Source: Pomacea canaliculata (lineage: Eukaryota > Mollusca > Gastropoda > Architaenioglossa > Ampullariidae). From it: 64,000 nucleotides of DNA. Below, one piece after another: positions 24,896-36,559 of the stretch. The notes under the pieces were generated by a model. That model saw only the letters and a list, made by a program, of their open reading frames with translations, was not told the origin of the DNA and searched no databases. The stretch spans positions 32,374,338 to 32,438,337 of the forward strand of contig NC_037594.1 of assembly GCF_003073045.1 (NCBI RefSeq). Reading direction: 5' to 3'. Position 1 is the first letter of the stretch. Each line of letters opens with the position of its first letter. The translations under genes and the position numbers were made by a program.

Positions 24896-25039
24896 ACAGA
24901 GATTCTTTAAGTCCAAAGTGAAAATAATATCGAGAACTATTTTCTACAGATCTAATGTTTAACTTTTGGGGGGTTTTCAACAGTGTTCTGGGATGCTTGG
25001 GGAGAGATGGATGGTAATTACGTAGAATACTCAGTAAAC

Positions 25040-25410
25040 GAGACAAAGCACTAAGTGTAATGTTACATTGGCTTGCCCAGTGCTAAATCCTGATACAAAT
25101 CGTTTTCTGATATGCGCTTGGTATTCTGTAATAATTCAGTGTCGCTGTCTGTTTCACTTTGATCTTCCTGATCTAAATAATCAAGAAAAGATCGAATTCC
25201 ATTCCATTACATCTGTTTCGTTTTGATCCTGATCTAGGTATTGCGAAGCTGAAACCGATCGCGAGTGGATGCTAACAGCTGATGAAATATCGCCAGATAA
25301 ATCGTAATCACAAGTTATTGGAGGAAATTCTGACAGCTCCGAATTCCCTATGCGCATCGTAACGTCTTGTTGTTCAGACGGAAGCCTGTAAATGTTTATA
25401 ATATGAATAT
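25040..25410 (-). other. Exon-like acidic coding stretch, unrecognised
   Basis: The minus strand reads LPSEQQDVTMRIGNSELSEF, then a serine/aspartate-rich stretch with SASQYLDQDQNETD. After a one-frame change near 25180 it continues LDYLDQEDQSETDSDTE and ISENDLYQDLALGKPM before a stop. The two acidic parts (YLDQDQNETD and YLDQEDQSETD) resemble each other, hinting at an internal duplication. An AG acceptor-like site precedes it near 25388. It could be the N-terminal part of a transposase-like protein or an exon of the neighbouring minus-strand gene. No domain was recognised. Confidence 0.3.
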
Positions 25411-25499
25411 ATAACAAAATAAACATTATTGTGTTTATATGGGACTGTAATGGAAAATAATAAGATGAATCCTGATTAAAATGCCACAAAGATTCTTAT

Positions 25500-26376
25500 T
25501 TTAATACAGGAGATAAAAAAGAAACCAATCAAAAGCATTAAGTGCGTGTGTGTTTAATGATTATGAACATTTAATTGTAAACAAATTTAACTTATGGAAA
25601 CAACAAGCTCTTACCAACACTGTGGAGGGCACCTCTCAGTTCCAGGGAGTTGAGATTTCCGCTCTTGTCTCTGTCATATTACTCCTTAAAGACACCCGAT
25701 GTAGCCTGTGCTGCATGAAGTGATATTTCATGGCGTTTCTTTGTCTGCAGTTTACCAAGTCCTAGAGATCGGACTATATTTAGGGGTAGAGAAAGCACTG
25801 CCTAGGCATCGTTATATGTCTGGATGTTAACAGCCCAAAATTTTTTTTAAAAGCCATAAACTTTTCTTGATTTCCTTCTGAGACTTTCATTATTTTATTT
25901 GTTTTTTTAAAGTCTTCACATAATAAACTGCTACTTTGAAACTAGAAAACATCTGTACAAATAGTTCTGAGAACTAATACAAGTGTGTGCGTATGTAAGT
26001 GGACATGCGCATGTACTGGTCTTGAATAGCCTGAGAACGTCAAACATAGTTCTTGAAATATTCAACTTTTACTATCTGACTCAGTTTACAAGTCTTCTGC
26101 AATGCTGATTTGAATGACTTCACAATGATAACAATTAACCAGACACAAGCTATATCCATTTCCAGCACTAAAAGACTCAGTTCACTCCACAATAATTTGA
26201 CAAACATGAAATCAGATCTTAACAACACTGGGGATGCGGATGAAAGGATACATACTCACTCAGACATTAACACACACAGTTAGGAGTAAAGATACATTAT
26301 CATGGTAGTTGGATCTCCGTCAAATGGTCAATGAAATTTCAATACTTTACTTTTGTGTCAGTTCTACTTGTTCATT
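25500..26376. other. Intergenic, with a short motif shared with the hAT 5' side
   Basis: No exon is supported. TTTAGGGGTAGAGAA followed by TGCCTAGG (25774-25805) also occurs at 16028-16053 inside the presumed hAT 5' region, so a small transposon remnant may be present. Confidence 0.35.
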
Positions 26377-26635
26377 TCTTCAGCGGTGAAAGATCATAAA
26401 GATAGTGGAATATATAATGTACCCATACAAGAAAACAATTCATCAGCAATTCCATGTTTGTTTATTGATAAGCACGACAAGGTGAAGGACATTACAGATC
26501 CAGTTCATGCACATTCAGTCTCATGCACCTCTTTGCTCGAAGAGAATATGTCTACAATGGATGGGCATGTGCTGATCATCACTTTGGCCTGTGGCAACAG
26601 ACATACTATCGTCTGGAACTTGTCGCCCCTGCTAG
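26377..26635 (+). other. Exon-like open frame, unrecognised
   Basis: After a TTCTTCAG acceptor-like site the plus strand stays open for about 85 codons (VKDHKDSGIYNVPIQENNSS through TDPVHAHSVSC to TIVWNLSPLLG) and reaches a CTAG|GTGACA donor-like site. Composition is protein-like rather than simple repeat. No family was recognised and no partner exons were found with confidence. Confidence 0.3.
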
Positions 26636-27359
26636 GTGACAGTTCTTTTGTTAATAAAAGAATGTACCTTGTGTACATTAATTACATTGTGGATTATCCC
26701 CATTCAATATAAAATATTTCCTAATTTTGCCTATTTGGGACTTGTGCTGATACAAAGAACACTGCGATAGAATTATTTACACAGTCCCTTTCAAGTTTCT
26801 TCCAGTCTTCAAAAAGGATCTCATGACTGTTCAAATCTATTCAATGTTTAACAAGAGAGTTTTACAAGAACATATGTTGGTCAATATGAGACATTTTCTT
26901 GCTGCTTATTATACACATAAAAGGGTCTAAGATTCTTCCTGTGTGGCGAGTATTACTTTCATTTATCATTTAGGGAATTATGTTTTAATGAAGAAACCTG
27001 TGCACACATACTTTTATGTATTGTAGAGCATTGTACTCTTAGTGTATTTATATAGACAAGAAGTGAAAACAAAATGTAGTTCTAATATAAATATTTATCC
27101 AAATCCCTGTTATCAAGATGTAAAGAAAGTAATTTTAGTAATATTTTTTGCAAGCATACTATAATCATACTTACATTATTTCTAAGCTAATCATAGATGT
27201 TTATACAGGTTATGCAGTCAACTGTAATTATTCTTTGAACTGGACAGTATACTGAATGCATAGTAAAGTGTACAAGTTCTGTAGGTAAAGGGACACAGTT
27301 TAAAATTTTGAGCCTTTCATGTAGTTTAAAATTTGTCTAATATAACAGCAACATCCCAG

Positions 27360-27650
27360 CGTGCAAGGGCTTTGGGCATTTGAACGGCCCCGATAGGGAA
27401 GTGAGACTTTGGGATGGGAAGCGTGTAATTCGATCCTAAACGGACGCGTCCATCGCGCTTTTTTTCTTCAGCCGCTCTCGATTTGGTAGCCACGTGATCG
27501 TGTCGCATCCTTTCACCCGCTGTTTTCCAAACCCCTCGCCGCGTGTACGGGTCATAGGAAGGTCACATCGTCCGGTTTTACTTTGACCTGCACGCGGACA
27601 TTTTGAACTGTACGTCCATCTTCAAGTGAAACACCGCCGATTTCTGAAGT
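27360..27650. promoter_or_regulatory. CpG-richer island, possible promoter or first exon
   Basis: This stretch is clearly richer in CpG than the surrounding DNA (for example ACGGACGCGTCCATCGCG) and lies just upstream of the plus-strand gene-like exons that start near 27949. The end, GAA|GTAAGT near 27647, could be the donor of a non-coding first exon. This is inference from composition and position. Confidence 0.3.
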
Positions 27651-27839
27651 AAGTCTTAATAAAGTTAAGTGAAAGATGCCATTAAAACAATATACTTTAT
27701 AACAGTGGATAGTCATGAATAATTTATGATCATATATAAGTATTGTAGTGCTTTTTGTGAAATGTTTCACGTGTTGTACCCGGCAGGTCTCACACATACA
27801 TCCACTGGCAACTCGCTTTTTACATGACGCTGTCTTCTA

Positions 27840-27930
27840 TATGTGCTGTAAATAATTTAAATGTTTAACCATATCCTTCTTGTTGTAAATAATCAAATTG
27901 TTTAATCGTATCTCTTGCCTACTAATTGCA
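27840..27930 (+). repeat. Direct repeat S, copy 1
   Basis: TTGTTGTAAATAAT followed by ATTGTTTAAT and ATCTCTTGCCTACTA recurs in the same order and orientation at about 31370-31460. Together with repeat R this gives an R-S pair at 24.7/27.9 kb and another at 30.1/31.4 kb. Confidence 0.65.
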
Positions 27931-27948
27931 CGTATTTACTAATTACAG

Positions 27949-29811
27949 AAATGAAATGTTGAGCGCGAATACGATTGGCGGAAGCAAGATGACAGTGCAT
28001 GATGGGTTCAAATCAACTAGTCAAGAGGTAAAGCACACTACACACACACAATCTCTCGTATCATTGATGATTAACTTCGAAGTTGAAATCTATGACATGA
28101 ACTCATTGAGTCATGCTTGAAATTCGTCGTCTGCTTTCTCAATAACAGTGGTGCTGCGATTACCAAACGTCTTGGTGCATTCTAGGGGAAAGCAACAAGA
28201 CAATCACATTGCTTTCTGAACAACTAAAATTTTGGAAAATTATTGCAAAGCAAAAGAAAGAATTTTATTTTTGTACTTATACACTTTGAAATTAAAACAA
28301 AATGTATGAAATCCAAAGCTATGCAATGAACTTTGTCAAAGTCTGTCATTTTTCTAACAATCACTTATCTGATCACATATATTTTCTATTCTCTTAAAAT
28401 GCTGCATGCCATTTTTTCATTTTATTTTACATGATTTACAAAAAGAACTAATTATAACAATCTTTAATTGCAGATCACACTGACTGTAGGTCTGGCTCAG
28501 TGAATTTTACCAGTAAGTTTATTTTGTCTCCCTCTATGATTTCATGAGGATCACTATACAAGCACAGGTTTTGTGTTTTTAATGGTGTACATGCACATCC
28601 TTATTATATCCATCTAAACATTTTCTGTTAATTAAAAAAATTGTCAATAGACCTGCATCCATAGTTTTGTTTTGTCATTACTTTTAAGACTAAAAGTAAT
28701 ATTTTGATTTCAAATACATTTTTGAACAGAGTTCTCAGCAAAGTTGATGAGCAGAGCAAAACACTACAGAATGTAGTTCACAAACTGAATCAGGTCACCC
28801 TGCTTCTTCAAAATATGGGGAAAGAGGAGCTGATGAAGAAAGGAATTAGAACAAAAGTGGTATGTCATTTAAGTATAATGTGTTAGTACTAGACACCTTT
28901 TTAAATGTTACCTTTAGCTTTAGCTAATATATCAGTTAATATGTATGTTATGCTTTACAGTCTTGATAAACCATTTAACAAACAGGCAGGCATAGCATCG
29001 GCTTACAGGTTAACTCTCCTGACAAGAATGTGTGGTCAGTGTAATATTTGTATTAACAAATAATACACATTTTATGAAGTACAAAATAATGTAGTATTTT
29101 TATATGCATAGATTTTATTTATAAAATAATTCTGTCACTTGCTTTTCATGGTGTCAAAATGAGCAGTCTGTGTGTCTATTAACTATGACCACTAAAATTG
29201 TTTTACTTTCATAAAGAATAGCTTTGATTAAACTCTTAATTAACTTGGTGATTTGAGTCACTTAATGCCATTATTTTCTCTGAAGTCCCACTAGGGTTTA
29301 TTTAAGAGACTGGGTCTGGTTTGTAGCTATATTCATCATGCAACCATTGATCCCTCATCAGTGGAGTAGGGTTCAGCATTATATCTTAAACTTACCCAAT
29401 CCAGTGAATTAATTTATTTTGCATTTGTATTGTAGTATTTTACATGGTGGAAACAACTACAGATTTTTTTTAACAGGTTCAGCACCTCTCGTGCACGGAG
29501 AATTTTAAAACGGCTGCTTTCTTCAGAGTTGGCTCAGTGGAACCAAAGGGGAAAAAGTTTCCAGTCATTTCAGCTGAGAAGTATATTAATTGGTGCGTAG
29601 TTTTTGTTTGGTTTTGATTTCTTTGAGGTGTACGTCAATATGAACTTAAAAGGACAAAGTTTCCGAACAATTTTAAAAAATAGTGAATCTAAGTATTATT
29701 TTTCTCTACATTTACAAATTTATTATTGTGTACAATAGCATTTAAGTCTACCTTACAATTTCTATTTGTGCACAGCTGCAGTCCAAGAGACATGGATTGA
29801 GGAATGATTCG
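27949..29811 (+). CDS. Plus-strand multi-exon gene-like unit ending in a DUF4806/BEN-like segment
   Basis: Exon-like pieces with AG/GT borders are 27950-28027 (contains MLSANTIGGSK), about 28474-28512, 28731-28858 (VLSKVDEQSKTLQNVVHKLN then LLLQNMGKEELMKKG, a helical, coiled-coil-like stretch), 29478-29592 (STSRARRILKRLLSSELAQW) and 29776-29804 (AVQETWIEE then stop). The last two join in phase. The C-terminal pattern (RRILK-LLS-ELA, G-S, I--AVQ-TW) resembles the end of DUF4806 proteins and, less well, a BEN domain. The conserved GG part expected between the coiled coil and RRILK is missing, so this may be a decayed copy or have unrecognised exons. Function is unknown. Confidence 0.35.
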
Positions 29812-30115
29812 AAGGGTGATGCCATCTAATGGTGAGTGGAATTACAAAATGAGTTTGTCAAGTTAAAATTATTAATGTGAGCATTGTTTTATTCTTCGTG
29901 GATTTATTCAGTAGGCCTATTACTTTACTTTTTGTACTAAAGATTAATTGGTTACTTTCAGATATTATCCAAAACTTCTTATACACACAAATGGCCATCA
30001 AGACATTACCGTTTAAAAATCTTTTTATTCCACTCTTGTTCAAGTTCTTGTAATCTCACTAGTAATTAGTAGATTTATGAAAGCTTTAACTCTTTCTTTA
30101 CACAAGGCTAAAGGC

Positions 30116-30297
30116 GGTCAAACCCCCCTGTACGCATGAATTTACCCTTTTTCAAAAAATTATTAAAAAATAACTAAACAAGATAGAACAGCAATTTAAA
30201 TTGATTATGACAGATCAAAATGTGTAGAAGTGGAACAATTTTACCGTAATCTTGCTTGTGAACTCACTTTTATGATAATCCAACCAAAATTAGGTAT
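30116..30297 (+). repeat. Direct repeat R, copy 2
   Basis: Counterpart of 24718-24895. It lies 3' of the plus-strand gene-like unit. It is followed by a minus-strand open stretch (DGTHCEHHASETSNNKRKN, ASDEGEFGHEW) up to about 30500 that looks protein-like but has no recognised family. Confidence 0.75.
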
Positions 30298-30513
30298 ATT
30301 ATGTGAAGTTTGGAAAATGTTTTTTTTTTACACATTTCAAACAAAAAATTCGGGAGCAGATGAAAACCATTTTTGCACCATTCGTGGCCAAATTCTCCTT
30401 CATCTGAAGCAGGAATATCCTCTGGGATGTTCTTTCTTTTGTTATTCGACGTTTCAGATGCATGATGTTCACAATGTGTACCATCGAAAAGGACAGGTAG
30501 TGTAGAAGGTTCC

Positions 30514-30894
30514 CAGTCACTTAATCCCCAGACACTTCATCCCCAACGCTTCATCCTTAAAATGAAATTTTAACTATAAAAATTATGAAGCCGGCGAAAA
30601 ATTTAATTGCAATTCAAATAATTATCTTCATATAAACATCACAATAAGTTTTACAATTAAAATAAATATTGAAATACATTAATAATATTTAAATCATGCT
30701 ATTAACTTCAACGTCATTTGAACATCTACAACATTAGTTAAAGTATTTTAATTGTAAAACTTGTTGTGATGTTTATATGAAAATAATTATTTGAATTGCA
30801 ATTAAATTTTTCGCTGGCTTCATAATTTTTATAGTTAAAATTTCATTTTAAGGTTGAAGCGTTGGGGATTAAGTGTCTGGGGATTAAGTGTCTG
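30514..30894. mobile_element. MITE with 151-base inverted arms
   Basis: Left arm 30514-30664 and right arm 30744-30894 are inverted copies of one another with only scattered mismatches and a 79-base AT-rich loop. The outer ends contain a repeated unit, CACTTAATCCCCAGA then CACTTNATCCCCAACGC. No coding capacity. No clear target duplication was found at the edges, so superfamily is not assigned. The transcript of this element would fold into a long hairpin. Confidence 0.85.
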
Positions 30895-31369
30895 GACACC
30901 AGTATAGAATATCGGCGAGACTTTCGTTCAAACATACGTCCTTCATCATGTAAGGGAGATAATTGTATTCATAAAGGCCTAAACTATCTTATTTATTAAG
31001 TTTTTCTTTTAAACCACGAGCTGTATAGGCCTAAACAAAATTACAACAATGCATCAGCCAATGTGAATACTGCATAACAAGTGAGCGGCCACCTGTGTTG
31101 AGTGCATAAAGAAAGAGTTAAGCTTTCATCTATGTGAGAGGTTAGTTCTACTTACACAGCAAAAATCAAAATGTGTAAATACATTGTAACTTTTTTCTTT
31201 TCTTCTACAGGATTCCACCACTCATGGATCGATTTTTGGTGTCATATTTTTCTATCTTTTATGTAAATTGTTTGACTTTATGTTATAAATAATTATTTCA
31301 AAAAATAACTTTCATGGGGTAAAAAATTATTGACTGTAATTTTTATGTAAATAATTGGATGAATGCTTA

Positions 31370-31460
31370 TGTTCAAAAACAACTTTAATGCTTTAAATAA
31401 TGTAAACTGTTAAAATAGTTTTTTTGTTGTAAATAATAAAATTGTTTAATGATATCTCTT
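31370..31460 (+). repeat. Direct repeat S, copy 2
   Basis: Second copy of the TTGTTGTAAATAAT ... ATCTCTTGCCTACTA block at 27840-27930. Confidence 0.65.
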
Positions 31461-32244
31461 GCCTACTATTTATGGGTTGTGAGGAAACGAGATTTTGAAA
31501 AGCTGTTGAATGTTTTCTTCATGGTGTGCAAGCCTGTGTACCAGTGTAAGTAAAAGTGAGAAAGGGTGAGGGATGCAGCAAGAGGGGAGTGGGAGTTGGG
31601 AGTTTGATGGGAAAACACGACTTCTCATGGGTGATCGGTGGGAAGGTGGGTGGGTCTTTCGTGGGAAAACATGGGAACCCGTGGGAATTCCCTAAGAGGT
31701 CCCCTTAGGGTCCCGCCTCCAAAACCCGAGAGGGACCCAACTTTCTTCCCGAAGAGGTCCCATGAGGGACCCAAGAGTTCTTGCAGGCTGGGATGCAACT
31801 AAACTAAATACTAATTTAATGACGGTATAGTATTACTTGTGCATATTTTGAATGCACAAGTACATATGCTGTGTATATATGTGGGAGAATTGATCAAGAG
31901 GGTATTCATAGTTATGCATTTTGCATATGAATTGATTCAACTATTTTTTTATGAGAGAATAAGCTTTACAAAACAACTTAGTCTTATCAATACCAAGCAT
32001 TAATTAGCACAGCAGGATATAAATGGCAAAAGTTTTGGGATAGGTGCTATATAAATAGCAGTAGGGATCGAGGAGGATTAAACTGGTGTTTTATGCTAAG
32101 ACAGCTACCAAAGCTATATCATGGCCAAGAATTTAAAAGCAAGGCTTTAAAGCAGTCAAGGTTTTTTTGGAAGATGATATGACCATGACCACATTATGTG
32201 TTCTGTAATATTGTATACTATTAAATAAAATCTGTATTCTGTTG
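31461..32244. other. Intergenic with a GGTCCC-rich patch
   Basis: Bases 31600-31790 are G-rich then rich in repeated AGGTCCC/GGGACCC words (GAGGTCCCCTTAGGGTCCC and GAGGTCCCATGAGGGACCC). Several of these are short palindromes. No exon or named element was recognised. Confidence 0.4.
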
Positions 32245-34028
32245 GGTAGTGGCACTGCAGCAGATTGTCACCAAAATTGCAAACTACAATACATCTTTCA
32301 GATTATTTTCCCCAAAAGAAAATTCCCTCATTTATGAGGACAGTGAAATGGTAAATGATACAAAGGTTTTTTATGAAAGGTTATACTGCCAGCAGAATAT
32401 GACAGAAGTTGAATTGGGAAAATGCAGTAAAATTGAATAAAGAAGAAACTAATTTACTGGAAGGACCTATCACCTATGGGGAAGCACATACAGCACTACG
32501 GTTAATGAAGAATAATTAAAGCCCTGGTAGTGATGGATTTACTTGTGAATTTTGTAAGTTCTTCTTTAAAAATATTGGCATCCTCATGGTACGTTCGATC
32601 AACCACGGACATCGAAAAGGTTGTTTATCCATAACTCAAAGACAGGGTATCATATCCTATATTCCAAAAGAAGGGAAACTGAAACAATACATAAAAAACT
32701 GGAGACCAATCTCTTTACTTAATGTTACTTATAAAATTGCATCCTCATGTATCGCAAATAGAATAAAAAAGGTATTGCCTAAAATAATTCATACTGATCA
32801 AAAAGGTTTCATAAAAAGGTAGAAACATTGGGGACAATATGCGTATGATATATGACCTTCTGGTGTACACTAATTGTAAAAAAATACCTGGTTTACTAGT
32901 GTTGGTGGACTTAAGAGAAAGCGCTCGATAGTATATCTTGGACATTTATTGATAAAGTACTGAACTTCTTACACTTTGGACCTGATTTGAGAAAATGGAT
33001 ACACACTTTCTATTCAGACATATCCTCATGTGTCTTGGTAAATGGCATAACTCTTCATGGTTCTGTATATATAGAGGTGTGAGACAGGGGGATCCCCTGT
33101 CCCCATATTTGTTTTTACTATGTGCAGAGATATTATCTATTATGTTGCGTGAAAATGAAAATGTGAGAGGTATCAAAGTGCAAGATAGGGAACTTTTATT
33201 ATCACAATTTGCAGATGATATAGCATTGTGTCTGGATGGAAGTGAAAAATTTTTTACAGAAAGTGTTAAAATTCTCAGTCTTTGCAAAGATGTCAGGTCC
33301 AAAAGTAACTTATGAGAAAACCCAAGCTATATGGATAGGCAGAAAAAAAAAACCTGCAGTATAAGGTTTCTGCATGATATGAATTTCTGTTAGGATCCTG
33401 GAATTTTTAAATATTTAGGTATCACGTTCTCAGTGGATGTGGACCGTATTGTAAGCTTAAATTATGATGATATACTAATTGAAAAAAAAAAATTACTTTG
33501 CTCGTGGAGCAAGCGTCAGCTTACCCCATTTGGAAAAATAACAGTCTTAAAAACCTTAGCCATGTCAAAATTAACTTACCTATTCCATAACCTACCTGAC
33601 CCTGAGGGCACATTTTTGAAAGAAATTGAACAGTTGTTTTTTAATTTTCTATGGACTGGAAAGCAAGCTAAAATCAGTAAGAAAAGTGTATGTCAACCTT
33701 ACATAAAAGGTGGTCTGGAAATGGTTAACATTTATTACTTCCTATCTGCAATGAAAATCAGTTGGCTAAAGAGACTTTTCTACAACAAGGCAGTACTAAA
33801 GGAACCCACACTATACTTGTACCCTGAACTTGATAAACTACATTCTCTAGGTAGTGAATTTGTGAATTCATTAATTAATAGAATACACAACCCTTTTTGG
33901 CATGATGTTTTGAAACATTTTAAAAGACTATATGAAAAATGTACACCCACAACTATTGATGAATTTAATGCAGAATGTCTCTTCTACAACATAAACATGG
34001 GTGGGAGCCAGAAATTTTCCTGGGACTG
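32245..34028 (+). mobile_element. L1/Tx1-like LINE reverse transcriptase, degenerate
   Basis: In order on the plus strand, across several frames: an N-terminal finger part, SPGSDGFTCEF, then [34 protein letters not shown], the catalytic [33 protein letters not shown] and FFNFLWTGK. These are the ordered motifs of an L1/Tx1-type reverse transcriptase. Frame changes near 32440, 32820, 33310 and 33400 kill it. The end (SAMKISWLKRLFYN) corresponds to the start of the LINE piece at 19477, so both belong to one family. Confidence 0.8.
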
Positions 34029-34329
34029 AAGATTTTTCAAGAGCCATGTAGTACTAGAGCATATGCATATAATGTTATATGACACATGGTTGCATACGCG
34101 TTTCACGTTTTTCACATACATAACACACATATGTCATACAATGTCTTTAGTAGTTAACAATGACAAATGTCCAACTTTATTAACCCTAATGGGCAATTAT
34201 AACTTGGGAAGTGTGTTTTGTTACAAAAGTTTAAAAAAAACTGCTAGTTACAATATTAGGCGAGTGGTGCATTATAAGAACGTGCATTGTTATATATAAA
34301 ACATTCTTAAGGTACACCTATATCACACA

Positions 34330-34910
34330 CCCATGCACACATACAACTGACAATTAATCTATAATCTATGGTTGAGCATGTGGACTGCAGAGGTTGTAAA
34401 CCATTTCAAGTCCCTATTGCTTTTGCATATAGGCATAGTATGTTTGCCTGCCTGAACTCAATATAACAAATTCTCCTGCTAGGATATGTTCTGGTATGGA
34501 CAAAATGCTGTAAACTTTTCTGACAATTTGCTGATCATAAAAAGGAATCCAAATTTCTGTGCTTAACACCAATTATCTTAGAAAAATATGGACAGTATGG
34601 TTCAAACTGTTCATATCATGGACAGAAAACTGTAAAACCAGCATATGAAGGAAAAAAGTGAAAGACTTTCAATGAATGACTGATAAAAACAGCTCAATGT
34701 TGCTGTGCTGACTGAAAAACTATTCAGCTATTGAAGGTTCACATGCTGATCATGTTTACATCCCATTTTAGCCTGCAATCAAAAACAGAGCCTACGTACC
34801 TAAAGGAGTTAACTGTCTCAAGAGGTACACAATAAAACAAAATTTTATTTTCCTAAACTCAATGCCTATCTCTTTTGTCTTATCAACATTTAATTTTGAT
34901 AAGGCAAATA
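34330..34910 (-). mobile_element. Degenerate LINE fragment, Rex1/CR1-like C-terminal part
   Basis: The minus strand reads LNVDKTKEIGIEFRK, then a weak SFRYVGSVFD-like segment and KIIGVKHRNLDSF, in the order seen downstream of the catalytic block in Rex1/CR1-like elements. Stops and shifts are frequent, so the element is old. Assignment rests on two or three short blocks. Confidence 0.45.
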
Positions 34911-34961
34911 AAAACAAGTAAAAACTCCAATACCCACCAAAACCTAACACTTCTTATTTTT

Positions 34962-35640
34962 TTAAAAATCCAGTGATTGATGTTTGCATTGGTCTCCCTG
35001 ACATTCTGGGAGCAGGCTTTTCGGGGTATTTGTCAAAATGTCAATTTGCCCAGTTACTATGTTGGCAGGCTGTGTGGTTTCTGTTGGTCTCTTAGCTGTC
35101 TGTGTTGATGGCTCAGTTGCTGGATGAGGTAACTGCTGCTTCTTAGTAGGCTGGAAGCTGATGCAGTCCTCCAACTTCCTTTTTTGGACAGCATTCTGGC
35201 AAACAGTGTCCTGTTTTGTTGTGTTTTTTTTTAGCCAGATGAGCCTCTTTCCAAATGCACTGTATATGATGCATGTGCAGAAATCACATTTTTTATCATT
35301 TGGTCACCGGGGACCATCTGTATGGCTCTCAGTCCTCTGGCCCTTAAATCATACTTAATAAACCCAATGGCTTCAACATTTTTAGGTGTAAGGTTGGTTC
35401 TGTCTTTTTCAACAATGTCATCCATAATATTAAAGGTTCCCGCTGCCGGCATTTTATTCGCTTCCAGTAATCGTTTTCTTTGAGTACGGATCAGTGACTA
35501 AACTTATGTTGGGGACGATACGAACATCGCCAGTGAAAAGACAGTTAAAGGTGGAAACACTGAAAGGACTTTTAATTGTGAAGTGCAACTTTGACAGCAA
35601 AAATTCACGAAATCCTTGTGAAAAAATGTATGACACAATC
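34962..35640 (-). pseudogene. Possible hAT-type transposase C-terminal remnant
   Basis: Minus-strand frames read MPAAGTFNIMDDIVEKDRTN then LTPKNVEAIGFIKYDLRARG, similar in pattern to the end of a hAT dimerisation domain (GNI---KR--L-P--V--L-FL--NLR). A proline/glutamine/threonine-rich extension (PSTQTAKRPTETTQP) follows and ends at 34962. It is a different lineage from the ZMYM1-like element at 16 kb. Several stops interrupt the upstream part. This is a tentative call. Confidence 0.35.
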
Positions 35641-35929
35641 TTGCAATGACTGAAACTTTACAAGGAGATTCACGGTCTATGAAATAAGGTTTGGGAGCAA
35701 CAGCCCCGCAAGATGACAAAGGTGCCGGACCATTATTGGCACAATAAATTTATACAGCGCCTCACCTGCACGTCCGCAAAGTTGGCTGAGCGGGAGATAA
35801 GGCAGGAATATTTTAATTTAAATTTTAAACACCGGTTTTCTATTTAACATGGAATACTGTAGTGGCGTGGGCAGATCTGCCGTTGAAAGCATCACTACTC
35901 GGTAAAGTCAAAGGAAAGTACCCCCCTCC

Positions 35930-36028
35930 CCCTATTTATCGGCGATCTTTGTCGGTGACGACACCGTCATCGGCACGCGTCTCGCTTTCGCTCCCGAAAC
36001 GTCTGGTCACCTTACCCGAGGTCATCTT
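35930..36028. repeat. Dispersed repeat shared with 3.0 kb
   Basis: Counterpart of 2960-3090 (GTGACGAC ... CGAAACGTCTGGTCAC). Here it directly abuts a hAT 3'-end fragment, consistent with both being parts of one non-autonomous element. Confidence 0.45.
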
Positions 36029-36413
36029 TCTGACTTATTGCTAGCTGTGTTAAACAAGTTGTGACAAAAAAAAATTGATGATCAGAAAACGCTTCTAAGT
36101 TCTAATGAAGCAAATTATTGAACCCATGTCCTCACATTAAACCCGACAATAATAACAAGCAGTTTATTAAGTTATCGTCACCATATTATTTCGCTTTAAG
36201 AAAAATCCGGTACTGTCACAGACGGTGGGAAAGGTTACAAACAATTAAAACACTAAATTCATGCGTTATTTCGCGAAATTAATCCAGCCTATCTAACTGG
36301 ATATAAATCAGTACTTCCGGAATCATATCAATATATTGATACACGTACTCCATTACCCCGGCCCCGCGCGGATGGTCGGCCCCAGGCCCCGCGTGGTCCT
36401 AACGCCGCCTCTG
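36029..36413 (+). mobile_element. hAT 3'-end fragment, second copy
   Basis: Starting TGACTTATTGCTAGCTGTG and ending CTAACGCCGCCTCTG, this stretch aligns along its full length to 17884-18265 with roughly one change in ten and small indels. It carries the same GC-rich block (CCCCGGCCCCGCGCGGATGG) near the end. No transposase lies next to it, so it is a non-autonomous or deleted relative. Confidence 0.85.
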
Positions 36414-36528
36414 CCTATTACCACTAGCGTATGGTATCGTTCACGATACGAGAAATTTTCGCTTTTTTATTCATAGTCCCTGGTCCTTCGTAATCAGTGA
36501 AAATTTTGAATTTTACTTTCCGTCCCAG

Positions 36529-36559
36529 TTCCGTCCTGAGATTTTTTCTCAGGACGGAA
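36529..36559. other. Perfect short hairpin
   Basis: TTCCGTCCTGAGA (36529-36541) and TCTCAGGACGGAA (36547-36559) are exact inverted copies around a 5-base T loop. GTCCGTCC-like words continue on both sides. It lies about 670 bases upstream of HSPA9. Its role is unknown; it may be a transposon tip. Confidence 0.6.
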
